A stretch of DNA of 49,012 nucleotides from an uncultured bacterium (lineage in GTDB: Bacteria; Verrucomicrobiota; Kiritimatiellia; RFP12; UBA1067): assembly GCA_902763655.1 (NCBI GenBank), contig CACWSW010000005.1:1-49012 (forward strand), read 5' to 3'. Positions 7,601 to 15,113 of the stretch are shown piece by piece. Position 1 is the stretch's first letter; each line of letters starts with the position of its first letter. The notes beneath the pieces were generated by a model. It worked only from the letters and a program-made list of their open reading frames with translations. It had not been told where the DNA came from and did no database searches. A program made the translations under genes and the position numbers.

Positions 7601-9772
7601 ACAGTAGATGTAGCCACCAGTTCAAGTGGTATATGTCATGACGGAAGTAATATTCAAGGTAGAGAACAGGGCCGGCCTGATGAAAGTAGCGTTGTCGGGC
7701 GGATTGAGGGCAGGGTGCGTAACTACAAGGAGTCTTTTAAAAGGAGTAGTGTTCCGCCTCCGTTGCCGAGTCTTGATGATGACGAAGGTGAGGATGATGA
7801 CGAACTAACGCCGAAAGCCATTGACTTCGCAAAGCGCATCAAGAACCGCGAGGATCAACAAGCGAGAGAAATAGCGACTTTGGAAAAGGGGGAGGAGCTA
7901 CAGCGGGAGGCCTGCGAGGCTGAAAGATATAGCCTTGGATGGTTCAAGGTCATGCTCGAACTCGAGATGCTGGGTAAGGAGAAGGAGGCTTCTTCGCAAA
8001 GAGAGGTGTCGATCTGCTTCACAAAAATTGAACGCGAGCCGAATACGGAACGTACGTTTATCTTAAAACGGCCATCACGGAATATTCCTCAATGGCTTGA
8101 GGATGTTTCGGACATCCCGCTTGATATGGTTGTCGCGGGGAAGTCGATCCGCCCGATGATTGAGGTCATGAATGTGCAGTCCTTCAATCTGCGAGTAAAA
8201 CTTAAGGCCGATTCTAAGCTTGAGGGTGTTGATCTGCAAAAGCTCGACGAAGCGCGGGTGGTGACACAGCGCCCATTATTCTTGATGGAGGAACTGAAGA
8301 GGGGGCTGGCGTATCTTCCGCTGCCCGATGAGATGAATCTTCGTACGGCTCTGACGAACAATATCGAGTTCGTGTTCGGGCCGCCTGGAACGGGGAAAAC
8401 GACGTTCCTCGCCGAGAAGCGAATCATGCCGATGATGCGCGAAGCACGAGACTGGCGGGTTCTTGTTCTCGCGCCGACTAACAAGGCGGCGGATGTGCTG
8501 ACTAGTCGAATCATATCCAAAATGGAGGGGGACATTTCTTATCGCAAATGGCTGATACGATTTGGATCAACGCTTGACGAGCATTTGGACGCAACGGGTG
8601 TGTGTGTCGGGAAAGAGGTTGATCTAAGAAAGTATCCAAGGCATGTGGTGATTACAACGATAGCGCGATTCCCATACGACAGCTGTATCACCGGCAATTC
8701 TGCACCACAGAGACTTGTTGACTATGAGTGGGATTGTATCGTTGTCGACGAGGCCTCGATGATTCCTCTTGCAAATATCATCTATCCCCTTTATGCGAAG
8801 AAGAACGCGCGGTTTATTATTGCAGGAGACCCCTTTCAGATAGAACCGATTATCTCTTGCGAAGATTGGAAGGATGAGAATATCTACAAGATGGTAGGAC
8901 TGAAGAATTTTGCCGCCCCAAAGACGGAACCGCACGACTACCATGTTGAGAGGCTGACTACACAATACCGAAGCATCCCGTCCATCGGAACGATCTTTAG
9001 CCGATATCGTTATGGTGGAATACTTGCTCATGCCCGTTCGGAAAGCTCGCGTCGCCCGCTTGAGATTGAGGGGTTTCCTGAAATTAGGTCGCTTACGGTA
9101 CTGAAGTTCCCAGTCCGTTCATACGAAAGCTTTTATCGCCCGAAGCGTTTGGGGATAAACGGCGGTTCTTCCTATCAGATTTACTCGGCACTTTTTGCGT
9201 ATGAGTTTGTGATAGCTCTCGCACGAAAGATGAAACCTCAGACTGACAAGTTTCGGATTGGTGTGATTTCTCCTTACAGGGCTCAGGCAGACCTTGTACA
9301 ACGGCTTGTAGAGCGAGCCAAATTCCCTGGTTATGTTGAAATCTTGGCTGGAACGGTCCATGGGTTTCAGGGCGATGAATGTGAGATGATAGTAACACTC
9401 TTCAATCCGCCCCCTGGGATTTCCGCCAACAAGGGATCGTTCATCAACAAGAAGAACATTATCAATGTGGCTGTGAGCCGTGCGCGTGATTATCTTGTCA
9501 TTTTGATGCCTGATGATGATACCTATAATCTTGAGAATATGGTTGAAGTGCGTAAGGTCGAGGCGCTAATGAATCAAGACGCGGGACATTGTATCGTCCA
9601 TAGGACGAATGAGCTAGAAGAATGCATGTTTGGGAATCCCAATTTCATTGATGAGAATTCGTTTTCAACCGGACATCAGTCTGTGAACGTGTACGGTGCA
9701 CCCGAAAAGCGATATGAAGTGCGCGCAGATGAGACGGCTGTCGATATCCAGATTCACGAGGATACGCATTAA
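4682..9772 (+). CDS. Sacsin/Hsp90-type GHKL ATPase fused to SF1 (UPF1-like) helicase
   Basis: A 1696-residue cytoplasmic protein. The N-terminal GHKL ATPase has N-box ELIQNADDAGA (from residue 53), a sacsin-type FSHNG (79-81 HNG) and the lid motif GKYGMGF (126-132). A long alpha-rich middle follows, with an acidic patch at 1032-1043. The C-terminal superfamily 1B helicase has Walker A GPPGTGKTT (1233-1241), DEAS (1356-1359), GDPFQ (1382-1386), GTVHGFQGDE (1557-1566) and VAVSRAR (1596-1602), so all ATPase motifs look intact. Sacsin-type ATPases fused to helicases or nucleases are known from bacterial conflict systems. The exact two-gene arrangement with a ComEC-like MBL is not one of the standard named systems I recognise. 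Role inferred: the helicase senses or remodels nucleic acid, the GHKL module acts as an ATP-dependent switch and the MBL acts as effector. Composition is AT-rich relative to the window, suggesting transfer. Confidence 0.85.
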   Translation: MANQLTEKELAYFKALTEKRTRKADLIDEDPGLRNIIAQTIDMYSDQAHFVYELIQNADDAGATEAEFAVREDRLVFSHNGARRFSISNPDTETDDLRIARFGDINAITGSVTTKSTDNKEGNAIGKYGMGFLSVFNYTATPEIYDPHVAFKIERKMIPTLLDDDYPGRKPEETVFVFPFASKGDVRPAFESLARLTSLIFPTLFLNNLQTIIFNGGSEVGEYRKRILEAREFGDSVNITSCKRIEYMQANRSETTTTQIFLFSRKDKANHRYAIGFMLDENGHLIPANHKAFCFFPTKYETKLKFLIHAPFLLNPNREGIKDEDPHNIDMFDKLADLMYDSLLYMRDMRTSAGERLIDDSILNIIPIGGDQDDPYVFRVCCDRALKCFQTERILPTIDGYAVKENAYWPKTQEITSVFPDVTFQELYNAPDRHWVFCGKWNAPGLDFALRDFVSACTVECPSDVSILDRISSSFIKKQKLPWLSAFYKWIDGSDDRRKRAMELPIFLDHKGEAVAAFNSNGEHILFLPAVGSDAFTTIHEDICQDEYAMGLIARWKVETPSEDDRIGVIIDKISSCEREASDALFKEIVEYYARCPQEKKENLTKKLQGKVKLRGKGLRNNEIVYLSSSELYWPSDSTKEYFRAIMEFNGAFENVFVVDLAHYHELIEQALRRDFDRLLSKIGVMPEPSIRSGERTGRWEELENLLALDKVKLAEPSKSNREKQIFRYQYIHGASEFLERLLAEKNMEDKRVFSRILWSILKSHADKYFRELIKNKTISLESFLKVHSCFWKGGYGPNFLGGVHEYFNREIQREEFDSPQLFEFRGAKWIVLNDSTCVSPDSISVDRLPEEYVRRDDSDPLLKMLGIKPAEAPTPIRASENAVAIAMVEAEAREGLSENQKHTMKLGEEAERRGLTIEDLDECVRIMAQLKQQRREKVEQSLGRIHYVGKVEDGLKEVSVSPNELSSIEHPHTVDVATSSSGICHDGSNIQGREQGRPDESSVVGRIEGRVRNYKESFKRSSVPPPLPSLDDDEGEDDDELTPKAIDFAKRIKNREDQQAREIATLEKGEELQREACEAERYSLGWFKVMLELEMLGKEKEASSQREVSICFTKIEREPNTERTFILKRPSRNIPQWLEDVSDIPLDMVVAGKSIRPMIEVMNVQSFNLRVKLKADSKLEGVDLQKLDEARVVTQRPLFLMEELKRGLAYLPLPDEMNLRTALTNNIEFVFGPPGTGKTTFLAEKRIMPMMREARDWRVLVLAPTNKAADVLTSRIISKMEGDISYRKWLIRFGSTLDEHLDATGVCVGKEVDLRKYPRHVVITTIARFPYDSCITGNSAPQRLVDYEWDCIVVDEASMIPLANIIYPLYAKKNARFIIAGDPFQIEPIISCEDWKDENIYKMVGLKNFAAPKTEPHDYHVERLTTQYRSIPSIGTIFSRYRYGGILAHARSESSRRPLEIEGFPEIRSLTVLKFPVRSYESFYRPKRLGINGGSSYQIYSALFAYEFVIALARKMKPQTDKFRIGVISPYRAQADLVQRLVERAKFPGYVEILAGTVHGFQGDECEMIVTLFNPPPGISANKGSFINKKNIINVAVSRARDYLVILMPDDDTYNLENMVEVRKVEALMNQDAGHCIVHRTNELEECMFGNPNFIDENSFSTGHQSVNVYGAPEKRYEVRADETAVDIQIHEDTH

Positions 9773-9774
9773 CG

Positions 9775-10032
9775 AACAATAAAAGTACGCGTACGCGGGC
9801 GACGGAGGCGACGAACGACTTCCGTATCGTGTCCATCGAGATGGTGGATGGCAAGCCGAAGGTGGAGTGGGAGCCGAAGACGAACCGCTGGACGGGGGCG
9901 GAGATACGTGCCGTGCTGAAGGGGGCGGAGAGGCTGGAGGGGCCGTGGGCGGATGTGCCGGAAGATGGCGGCTCGCCGGGGACGGCTCGCCCCACCATGC
10001 GGTTCTTCAAGGTGGTTGTAGAGTTGCCGTAG
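9775..10032 (+). pseudogene. C-terminal fragment of a secreted-type protein
   Basis: An open frame starts within a few bases of the helicase stop codon and has no start of its own that fits. It encodes about 85 residues: TRATEATNDFRIVSIEM, then KPKVEWEPKTNRWTGAEIR, LKGAERLEGPW and the end MRFFKVVVELP before TAG. It looks like the tail domain of a much larger protein, in which a calculation-like Trp-rich strand set is followed by FFKVVVELP. I believe such tails recur at the ends of large secreted proteins in this bacterial group; that is recollection, not a search. The upstream part is absent and GC content returns to the host level here. This marks the right-hand junction of the AT-rich operon. 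Confidence 0.6.
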
Positions 10033-10100
10033 CGGCGCGCGCGGGGCGCGCGCCCTACCAGAGCCGCCAAGATGACGGCTGTCGCAGTCAATTGCGGACG
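9984..10100 (+). repeat. 117-bp direct repeat, copy 1 (gene tail plus hairpins)
   Basis: It contains codons for MRFFKVVVELP and stop, a hairpin GGCGCGC/GCGCGCC, the phrase CCCTACCAGAGCCGCC, a module-B hairpin and CAGTCAATTGCGGACG. It matches 10885-11002 closely except at the first hairpin, where both arms differ. Confidence 0.8.
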
Positions 10101-10155
10101 CGCGGGAGCGCGTCCCTCCCGTTGCTGTTTTGGACGCAATAAATTGCGGCCTTCC
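10098..10155 (+). repeat. Module-A hairpins, inverted orientation
   Basis: GGACGCGC-ggga-GCGCGTCC followed by CTCCC (10097-10120), and GACGCAAT-aa-ATTGCGGCCTTCCC (10132-10155). These are reverse-orientation relatives of the GGGAGGG-hairpin module; the second matches the CGCAATaaATTGCG hairpins inside manA. Confidence 0.7.
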
Positions 10156-10255
10156 CAATGCGGTTACGCGGGGATGTTCCGCATTTCGGGGCATTCCCCG
10201 TTGCAGGGCGAATCGGATTGTGGTGTTATACCAACCGTCGGCAAAAACAGGAGAA

Positions 10256-10765
10256 ATGCCGACGAATGGTAAAATGCTCTATTCATTCGCAGAGTGCAGG
10301 AAACGATTCGGGTCGCCTTATCAGATAGACAAGGCGGTCGCGGCTGGTAGTCTCTGGAAACTCGAGTGGCGGCATCCGAACGCCGTCATGACGTTCGACA
10401 GCGCGTACTTCTACCATGACCTCACGGACATGGTGCCGGAGTTCTACTACATGGCGACAGCCCACGGAGCAAGACCGATTCGTGATCCGCTGGTGAAGCA
10501 GTTCTATATGCCAAGCGGGACTGAAGGGGTCGGCGTGACGACGATTGACTACTGCGGCGACAGGGTGAGGACTTTCGACCTCGAACGGCTTCTGATCGAG
10601 ACCGCGAGAATGAAGGGAAAGCTTGCACCAGACCTGTACAAGGAGGTTGTGCTTTCCTTTCGGCGGAAGTCGTCCAAGCTGGAGGCGTACAAGATAACCG
10701 ATTATCTCGCCCACTTCGCACGGCGCGACGCAATTGAGTCGATAATCTACGAGGAGGTGTTCTGA
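10256..10765 (+). CDS. AbiEi-like antitoxin/transcriptional regulator
   Basis: A 169-residue protein that reads like the AbiEi antitoxin of type IV toxin-antitoxin systems: an N-terminal winged-helix-like region (AECRKRF, VAAGSLWKL), the segment FYHDLTDMVPEFYYMATAHG, a short strand with FYMP, then VRTFDLERLLIETARMK and a C-terminal helix ending EEVF. In family members the N-terminal helix-turn-helix represses the operon and the C-terminal domain neutralises the AbiEii nucleotidyltransferase. The start is either ATG at 10256, which has AGGAG only 2 nt away, or ATG at 10274, which has no clear site. The stop overlaps the next start as TGATG, the usual translational coupling with abiEii, but that partner is truncated. 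The gene therefore looks orphaned. Confidence 0.75.
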   Translation: MPTNGKMLYSFAECRKRFGSPYQIDKAVAAGSLWKLEWRHPNAVMTFDSAYFYHDLTDMVPEFYYMATAHGARPIRDPLVKQFYMPSGTEGVGVTTIDYCGDRVRTFDLERLLIETARMKGKLAPDLYKEVVLSFRRKSSKLEAYKITDYLAHFARRDAIESIIYEEVF

Positions 10766-10944
10766 TGAAGTCGTTCGCCGAGCAGCTGGCCGACCTGGCC
10801 AAGGCCGGGTATCGCGTGGCCGAAGCACAGGCAAAGGTTGCGCACGACGCGATTTTGCTTGCCATGTACGTTGAGTCTTGTGGCGGCTCGCCCCACCATG
10901 CGGTTCTTCAAGGTGGTGGTGGAGTTGCCGTAGCGGCGCGTTGA
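10765..10944 (+). pseudogene. Truncated AbiEii-like toxin (5' stub only)
   Basis: It starts ATG at 10765, overlapping the antitoxin stop by one base, with GAGGAGG just upstream. The first ~35 codons (starting MKSFAEQLADLAKAGYRVAE, then HDAILLAMY) look like the N-terminal helix of AbiEii/nucleotidyltransferase toxins. From about 10873 the frame runs into the 117-bp repeat and encodes Gly/Val-rich nonsense to a TGA at 10942-10944. The nucleotidyltransferase motifs are absent, and no continuation of the toxin is found downstream. The toxin has thus been removed at the repeat boundary while the antitoxin frame stayed intact. Confidence 0.7.
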
Positions 10945-11002
10945 GGACAACGCGCCCTACCAGAGCCGCCAAGATGGCGGCTGTCCCAGTCAATTGCGGA
11001 CG
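10885..11002 (+). repeat. 117-bp direct repeat, copy 2
   Basis: It carries the same gene-tail codons (ending FFKVVVELP, stop 10931-10933), hairpin GGCGCGTTG-agga-CAACGCGCC and a module-B hairpin ending TGTCCCAGTCAATTG. It joins the cut toxin gene and overlaps the stop codon (10990-10992) of the next minus-strand gene. Confidence 0.8.
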
Positions 11003-12850
11003 TCCTTCCGGACGAGTTCGTGCGGGGCGAGGACGAGGACGGCCGTCTTGTCCGTGCCGTAGACGCGGTAGACGACGCGCTGTTCGCGGTCCGTCAGGTT
11101 CGCGGCCAGCAAGACGACCTTGCCGTCCGCCGTGCGCCACCAGTTGCCGCGCACGTCTGCCATCGTGGCGAACTTGCTCGGCGGCAGCTTGTAGGCGGGA
11201 TCGTAGAGGCTGTGGTGGGGGCGGCGGCCGAGCCATTCGTACGTCGTCTTGCCGACGGGTTCCGCGAAGCGCAGCTCGTCGAGCAGGTTGCCGTAGGCGA
11301 GCGCGTCGAGGTTCTTCTGGCGGAAGGCGCAGAGCTGGTTGAGGATCGCGCACTTGTCGGGCTTGTCGAGGAGGGTCGTTGTTCTCCGGGCTGCAGAAGT
11401 AGGTGGTGTAGCCGGAGTAGACGGCGTTGTGGAAGGGGATGTCCTTCGGGTCGCGCACGACCACCTGCAGGTAGCCGTCCACCATGTTGAGGCACATCTC
11501 GCCCGAACCTTCGGTGGTGATGAACGCGCCCTTGGCGTTCCACGCGCGGTGGATGGGCTCCATCATCTTCTCGTAGCCCTCGCGCCACCACTTGCCGCCG
11601 CCGAGCGGATGGCCGTGTGCGGGATCGTAGCAGGGGATGCCGGGCGCCGCGCCGATCTGGTCGATGAAGATCGACTTCGCCCCCAGTTCGTCGAGGATGC
11701 GTCCGGTGAAGGTCCGCACCACCTTCTGCCACGGCGCGCACGTGGGGCACATCACGGCGAGCGGCGCGGTGAGGCGTCCGTACTTCTCCACGTAGCGCGT
11801 GTCGTTCTGTCGTAGGACGGCGTAGGGTTCGGCGAGGATGAAGCCGCTCGTGGGGGCCGACCAGAGGCGTCCGTTCACGTAGGGCATCGGTTCCTGTCCC
11901 ATCGACTCGCAGTACGCGATGCATTCCTTCGTGCCGGGCTGTGCGGGGAAGTACTCGGGGTAGTTCACGTCGTGGCCCGAATGCTGCCAGAGATGCCAGT
12001 GGAGGCCGGTGGTGAAATTCGGGAAGATCGCCTTGGCGCGCGTGAGGACGTTGGACGCCACGTCGGGGTAGCCGTGGATGTTGATCCAGAGCGGGATCTC
12101 GCAGAGGCGGCGGGGATAGTCGGGGATGTCCTTGATGGGACCGCGCGCGGCCCATTTCTGCTGGAGCGCGTAGGCGCGGTAGCGCCGTGCGAAACTCCAC
12201 CAGTCGCCCTTGAGCGGCGCGAGCACCACGGGGTAGCGCGGGCCCTCGGCGGCCTTTCCGGGCACGCCGGCGTTTTCGACCGTCGTCTCGTAGCAGGCGT
12301 TCTGCTCGCCTTCAACGAGGAGGTTCTTGATGCGGGCCTCGGGGTCTTCGGGGACGAAGTAGAGTCCGTCCGTGCCGAGGAAGAACCCGGCAATCATCGG
12401 GCAGTAGCCGAGGTAGGCACGGCGGAAGGGCTTCGGCTGGGCCACGCGTTTCCTGAAGAGCTGCGCGCCATGGTCGTTCGATGGCAGCAGCACGTCGCCC
12501 GCGCCGTCGGGCGTCACGCGGTTGAGGCGCGGGAAAGCCGTCGTCATGAGCGTCCAGCGCGGCGAGCGGTTCGCGAACGCGAGTCGCCACGCCTGGGAGG
12601 TTCGCTCGCACGTTGCGGCCTCGTGCGCGCACGCCTTCACGCGCTTCGTGCGGTTCGTGCCGTCGGAGAACTCTGCCGTCCAAAGGTCGCCGCCGCCCGT
12701 CGCGAACGTGGCCGCGCCCACCGTGATCGACTGCAGCACGTTCTTTCCGTCGAACGTGACCGTCATCCGGTTCTGTCCGTCTGCCACGGCTGTCGCGAGC
12801 GCCGTGCAGGCGAGCGTTGTGAGGATTGCTTTCCATGTAGGTCGTTTCAT
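10990..12850 (-). pseudogene. DUF6259-type secreted glycosidase with a one-base frameshift
   Basis: The start ATG is at 12850, followed by a signal peptide (MKRPTWKAILTTLACTALAT). The barrel region contains FYLGTDGLYF-like strands, WINIHGYP, LHWHLWQHSGHDVNYPEYFP, IFIDQIG and a TEGSGE segment, as expected for DUF6259/GH-clan barrels. Near 11375-11385, after YFCSPENN, the frame breaks. Removing one base restores TLLDKPDKCAILNQLCAF and a normal beta-sandwich end (VVLLAANLTDREQRVVY) to a stop at 10990-10992, giving about 619 residues. Without the correction the frame runs on into unrelated sequence. Either a sequencing or assembly error or a real inactivation. The -10 box lies 7 nt before the ATG and no Shine-Dalgarno is seen. 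Divergent from the GH106 gene. Confidence 0.75.
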
Positions 12851-12857
12851 GGCGCAT

Positions 12858-12863
12858 AGTCTA
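12858..12863 (-). promoter_or_regulatory. -10 box placing the DUF6259 gene start at the mRNA 5' end
   Basis: TAGACT on the minus strand ends 7 nt before the ATG at 12850, so the transcript should begin at or within a base or two of the start codon. Confidence 0.5.
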
Positions 12864-12909
12864 GCAAACGTTTCGGCTGCTTGCGAAACAAAACAAAACG
12901 GAACCAGCT

Positions 12910-12939
12910 TTGCCGCAGGCGCAGGGAATGTGCTACAAT
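12910..12939 (+). promoter_or_regulatory. Promoter of the GH106 gene
   Basis: TTGCCG (12910-12915), 18-nt spacer, TACAAT (12934-12939). Predicted start is near 12946; the leader of ~24 nt contains GGAGG. Confidence 0.5.
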
Positions 12940-12969
12940 CTCCCCGATTGCGAAACGGAGGCGAATACG

Positions 12970-15111
12970 ATGGCGTTTGGAAGAACAGTTTCTTGCGCCC
13001 TGCTGCTCTTGGCGGCGGGGCAGGCGGCGGTTGGCGCCGCACCGGCGTGGCCCGAGGCGACACGCGAGATGAGACCGTGGGTCTACAACTGGTGGATGGG
13101 ATCGGCCGTCGACGAGAAAGGCCTGGAGTTCCAGAGCCGGGAACTTGTCGAGAAGGGCTTCGGCGGATTCCACGTGATCCCCATCTACGGCGCGAAGGGC
13201 TACGAGGCGAAGTGGAAGGAGTACCTTTCGCCAGAATGGATGGATGCTTTCTCGCTCGCCAAGCGCATCGGCGCGCGGCACGGGCTGGGCGTGGACCTGA
13301 CGATGGGCAGCGGCTGGTGCTTCGGCGGGCCGTGGCTCAAGAAGGAGGAGGGGTGCTGGAAGCTGGTGCCGGACAAGGACGGGCGGCTCGTGCCGCAGCT
13401 GACGGGCCAGCAGGTGAAGCGCGCCGGGCTTGGCGGGCGCGGGCCGATGATGAACCCGTTCTCGCCCGGCGCGATGGATTCGTTCCTCAAGAAGTTCGAG
13501 GTGTTCGACAAGCCGGGCGCCGCGTTGCCGGAACATTTCTACCACGACAGCTACGAGTATTTCGCGGCGTGCTGGAGCCCCGAGCTGCCGGCCGTGTTCA
13601 AGGCGCGGCGCGGCTACGACCTCATGGACAAGTGGGACGTGTTCTGCGGGAAGGGCGATCCGGAAGAGGTGGCGCGCGTGAAGTGCGACTACCGCCAGAC
13701 GCTGGACGACTTGATGGTGGAGGAGGTGTTTCCGAAGTGGGTCAAATGGTGCCACGCGCGCGGCGTGAAGACGCGCAACGAGGCGCACGGCTCGCCCGTG
13801 AACTGGCTGGATTTCTACGCCTTGGCGGACGTCCCGGAGACGGAGATGTTCGGTAAGGGAGACAGGGACATACTCGTCTCCAAGTTCGCCTCGTCGTCGG
13901 CGCACGTCACGGGCAAGCCGCATGTGACCGCCGAGTCCTGCACCTGGATCGCCGAGCATTTCACCGAGACGCTGGCCGAAGTAAAGACGTTCGTCGACCG
14001 GCTCTTCCTCTCCGGCGTGAACCGCATCTTCTACCATGGGTGCTGCTACTCGCCCGTGGAGGCGCCGTGGCCGGGCTGGTGCTTCTACGCGTCGCTGGAG
14101 ATGAACCCGCGCAATCCGATCTGGCGCGACGTGGGGACGCTGAACGCGTACGTTACGCGGTGCCAGTCCATCTTTCAGGCCTGCGAGCCGGACAACGACC
14201 TGCTCGTCTACTGGCCGTTGCGCGACTACTGGTGGAATCCTGACGGGCTCGAAAAGCGGATGAGCGTACATAATCGCGAGTGGTTCTACGGGCAGCCGAT
14301 CGGTCCGCTTGCGAAAAAGCTGTACGACGGGGGCTATGCGTTCGACTACGTGTCGGACCGGATGCTGCAGAACGCCGCCGCGCTCGGCCTCAAGGACCGC
14401 TACGCCGCGCTCGCCGTGCCGCCGTGCAGGCACATGCCGGAGAAGACGAAGGCGGCGGTGGCCGCGCTGGGACTGCCTGGCACGTCGAAGGCGCGCCGCG
14501 AGCCATTCGCCGCCGCGGGACTGATGTTCACGCGCTACCGCAAGGGGGCGGACACGGTGTATTTCCTCGCAAACCAGACCGACAGGACCGTTTCGGGGAC
14601 GTTCGCGCCGTCGTGCGCGCCTCGCGCCGCATGGCGCATGGACCCGCTTTCGGGCGCGATCGCGTCCGTGGCGGTGACGGACGGGAAGGTGGCGCTTGCG
14701 CTGGACGTGGGCCATTCGTGCTTCCTGTGGTGCTCGCCAGATGTGCCGCAAGGCTCTCCTAGCGCGCCGCAGGGGAAGGTCTGGCTCGACCTGGGCGAGG
14801 TGATCGGCAACGAGTCGGTGCGCGTGACTGTAAACGGGAAATATCTGGGGACACTCATCATGCCGCCGTATCGGATCGAGGTGCCTGCAGACATGTTGAA
14901 GGGACCGAAAGCGGAGGACAACGACATCAAGCTTGACGTGTGCGAGCGAGGGGCGAACCGCATCCGCGAGCTGGATCAGAAGGGAGTGAAGTGGAAGTAC
15001 TTCACTGACATCAACATGGTGGACATCAACTACAAGAAGTTCGATGCCTCGTCATGGCCCGTCCAGGAGCATGGCGTAAAGGGACCAGTGCGCCTCCAGC
15101 GCGAAAAGTGA
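12970..15111 (+). CDS. Secreted GH106-like alpha-L-rhamnosidase
   Basis: A 713-residue protein with a signal peptide (MAFGRTVSCALLLLAAGQAA). The family resemblance rests on the N-terminal barrel: RPWVYNWWMGSAVDEKGLEF, GFGGFHVIPIYG, GVDLTMGSGWCFGGPW, then FYHDSYEY, KTRNEAHGSPVNWLDFY and a region ending NRIFYHG. GH106 enzymes cut terminal alpha-L-rhamnose from rhamnogalacturonan-type glycans. The C-terminal ~200 residues hold a galactose-binding-like beta-sandwich (VWLDLGEVIGNESVRVTVNG). It is shorter than the ~1000 residues common for GH106, so some accessory domains are absent. ATG at 12970 was chosen for GGAGG at 12957-12961. Convergent with the GH28 gene, with only 2 bp between stops. Confidence 0.75.
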   Translation: MAFGRTVSCALLLLAAGQAAVGAAPAWPEATREMRPWVYNWWMGSAVDEKGLEFQSRELVEKGFGGFHVIPIYGAKGYEAKWKEYLSPEWMDAFSLAKRIGARHGLGVDLTMGSGWCFGGPWLKKEEGCWKLVPDKDGRLVPQLTGQQVKRAGLGGRGPMMNPFSPGAMDSFLKKFEVFDKPGAALPEHFYHDSYEYFAACWSPELPAVFKARRGYDLMDKWDVFCGKGDPEEVARVKCDYRQTLDDLMVEEVFPKWVKWCHARGVKTRNEAHGSPVNWLDFYALADVPETEMFGKGDRDILVSKFASSSAHVTGKPHVTAESCTWIAEHFTETLAEVKTFVDRLFLSGVNRIFYHGCCYSPVEAPWPGWCFYASLEMNPRNPIWRDVGTLNAYVTRCQSIFQACEPDNDLLVYWPLRDYWWNPDGLEKRMSVHNREWFYGQPIGPLAKKLYDGGYAFDYVSDRMLQNAAALGLKDRYAALAVPPCRHMPEKTKAAVAALGLPGTSKARREPFAAAGLMFTRYRKGADTVYFLANQTDRTVSGTFAPSCAPRAAWRMDPLSGAIASVAVTDGKVALALDVGHSCFLWCSPDVPQGSPSAPQGKVWLDLGEVIGNESVRVTVNGKYLGTLIMPPYRIEVPADMLKGPKAEDNDIKLDVCERGANRIRELDQKGVKWKYFTDINMVDINYKKFDASSWPVQEHGVKGPVRLQREK

Positions 15112-15113
15112 CC

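Larger units (their letters stand above)
9773..10255. other. Spacer of gene remnant and repeats
   Basis: It holds a 3'-terminal gene fragment directly after the helicase stop (9775-10032), a 117-bp repeat copy (9984-10100) and module-A-like hairpins at 10098-10155. No other gene is seen. Confidence 0.7.

Noticed and set aside
10283-13063. Single 926-residue minus-strand gene over the AbiEi locus and DUF6259
   Set aside because: The frame joins two unrelated segments by passing a frameshift at about 11380; the part opposite AbiEi is non-coding shadow.
12847-14751. Minus-strand frame opposite GH106
   Set aside because: Arg/His/Leu-rich shadow with no signal peptide or domain; the plus strand codes for GH106.
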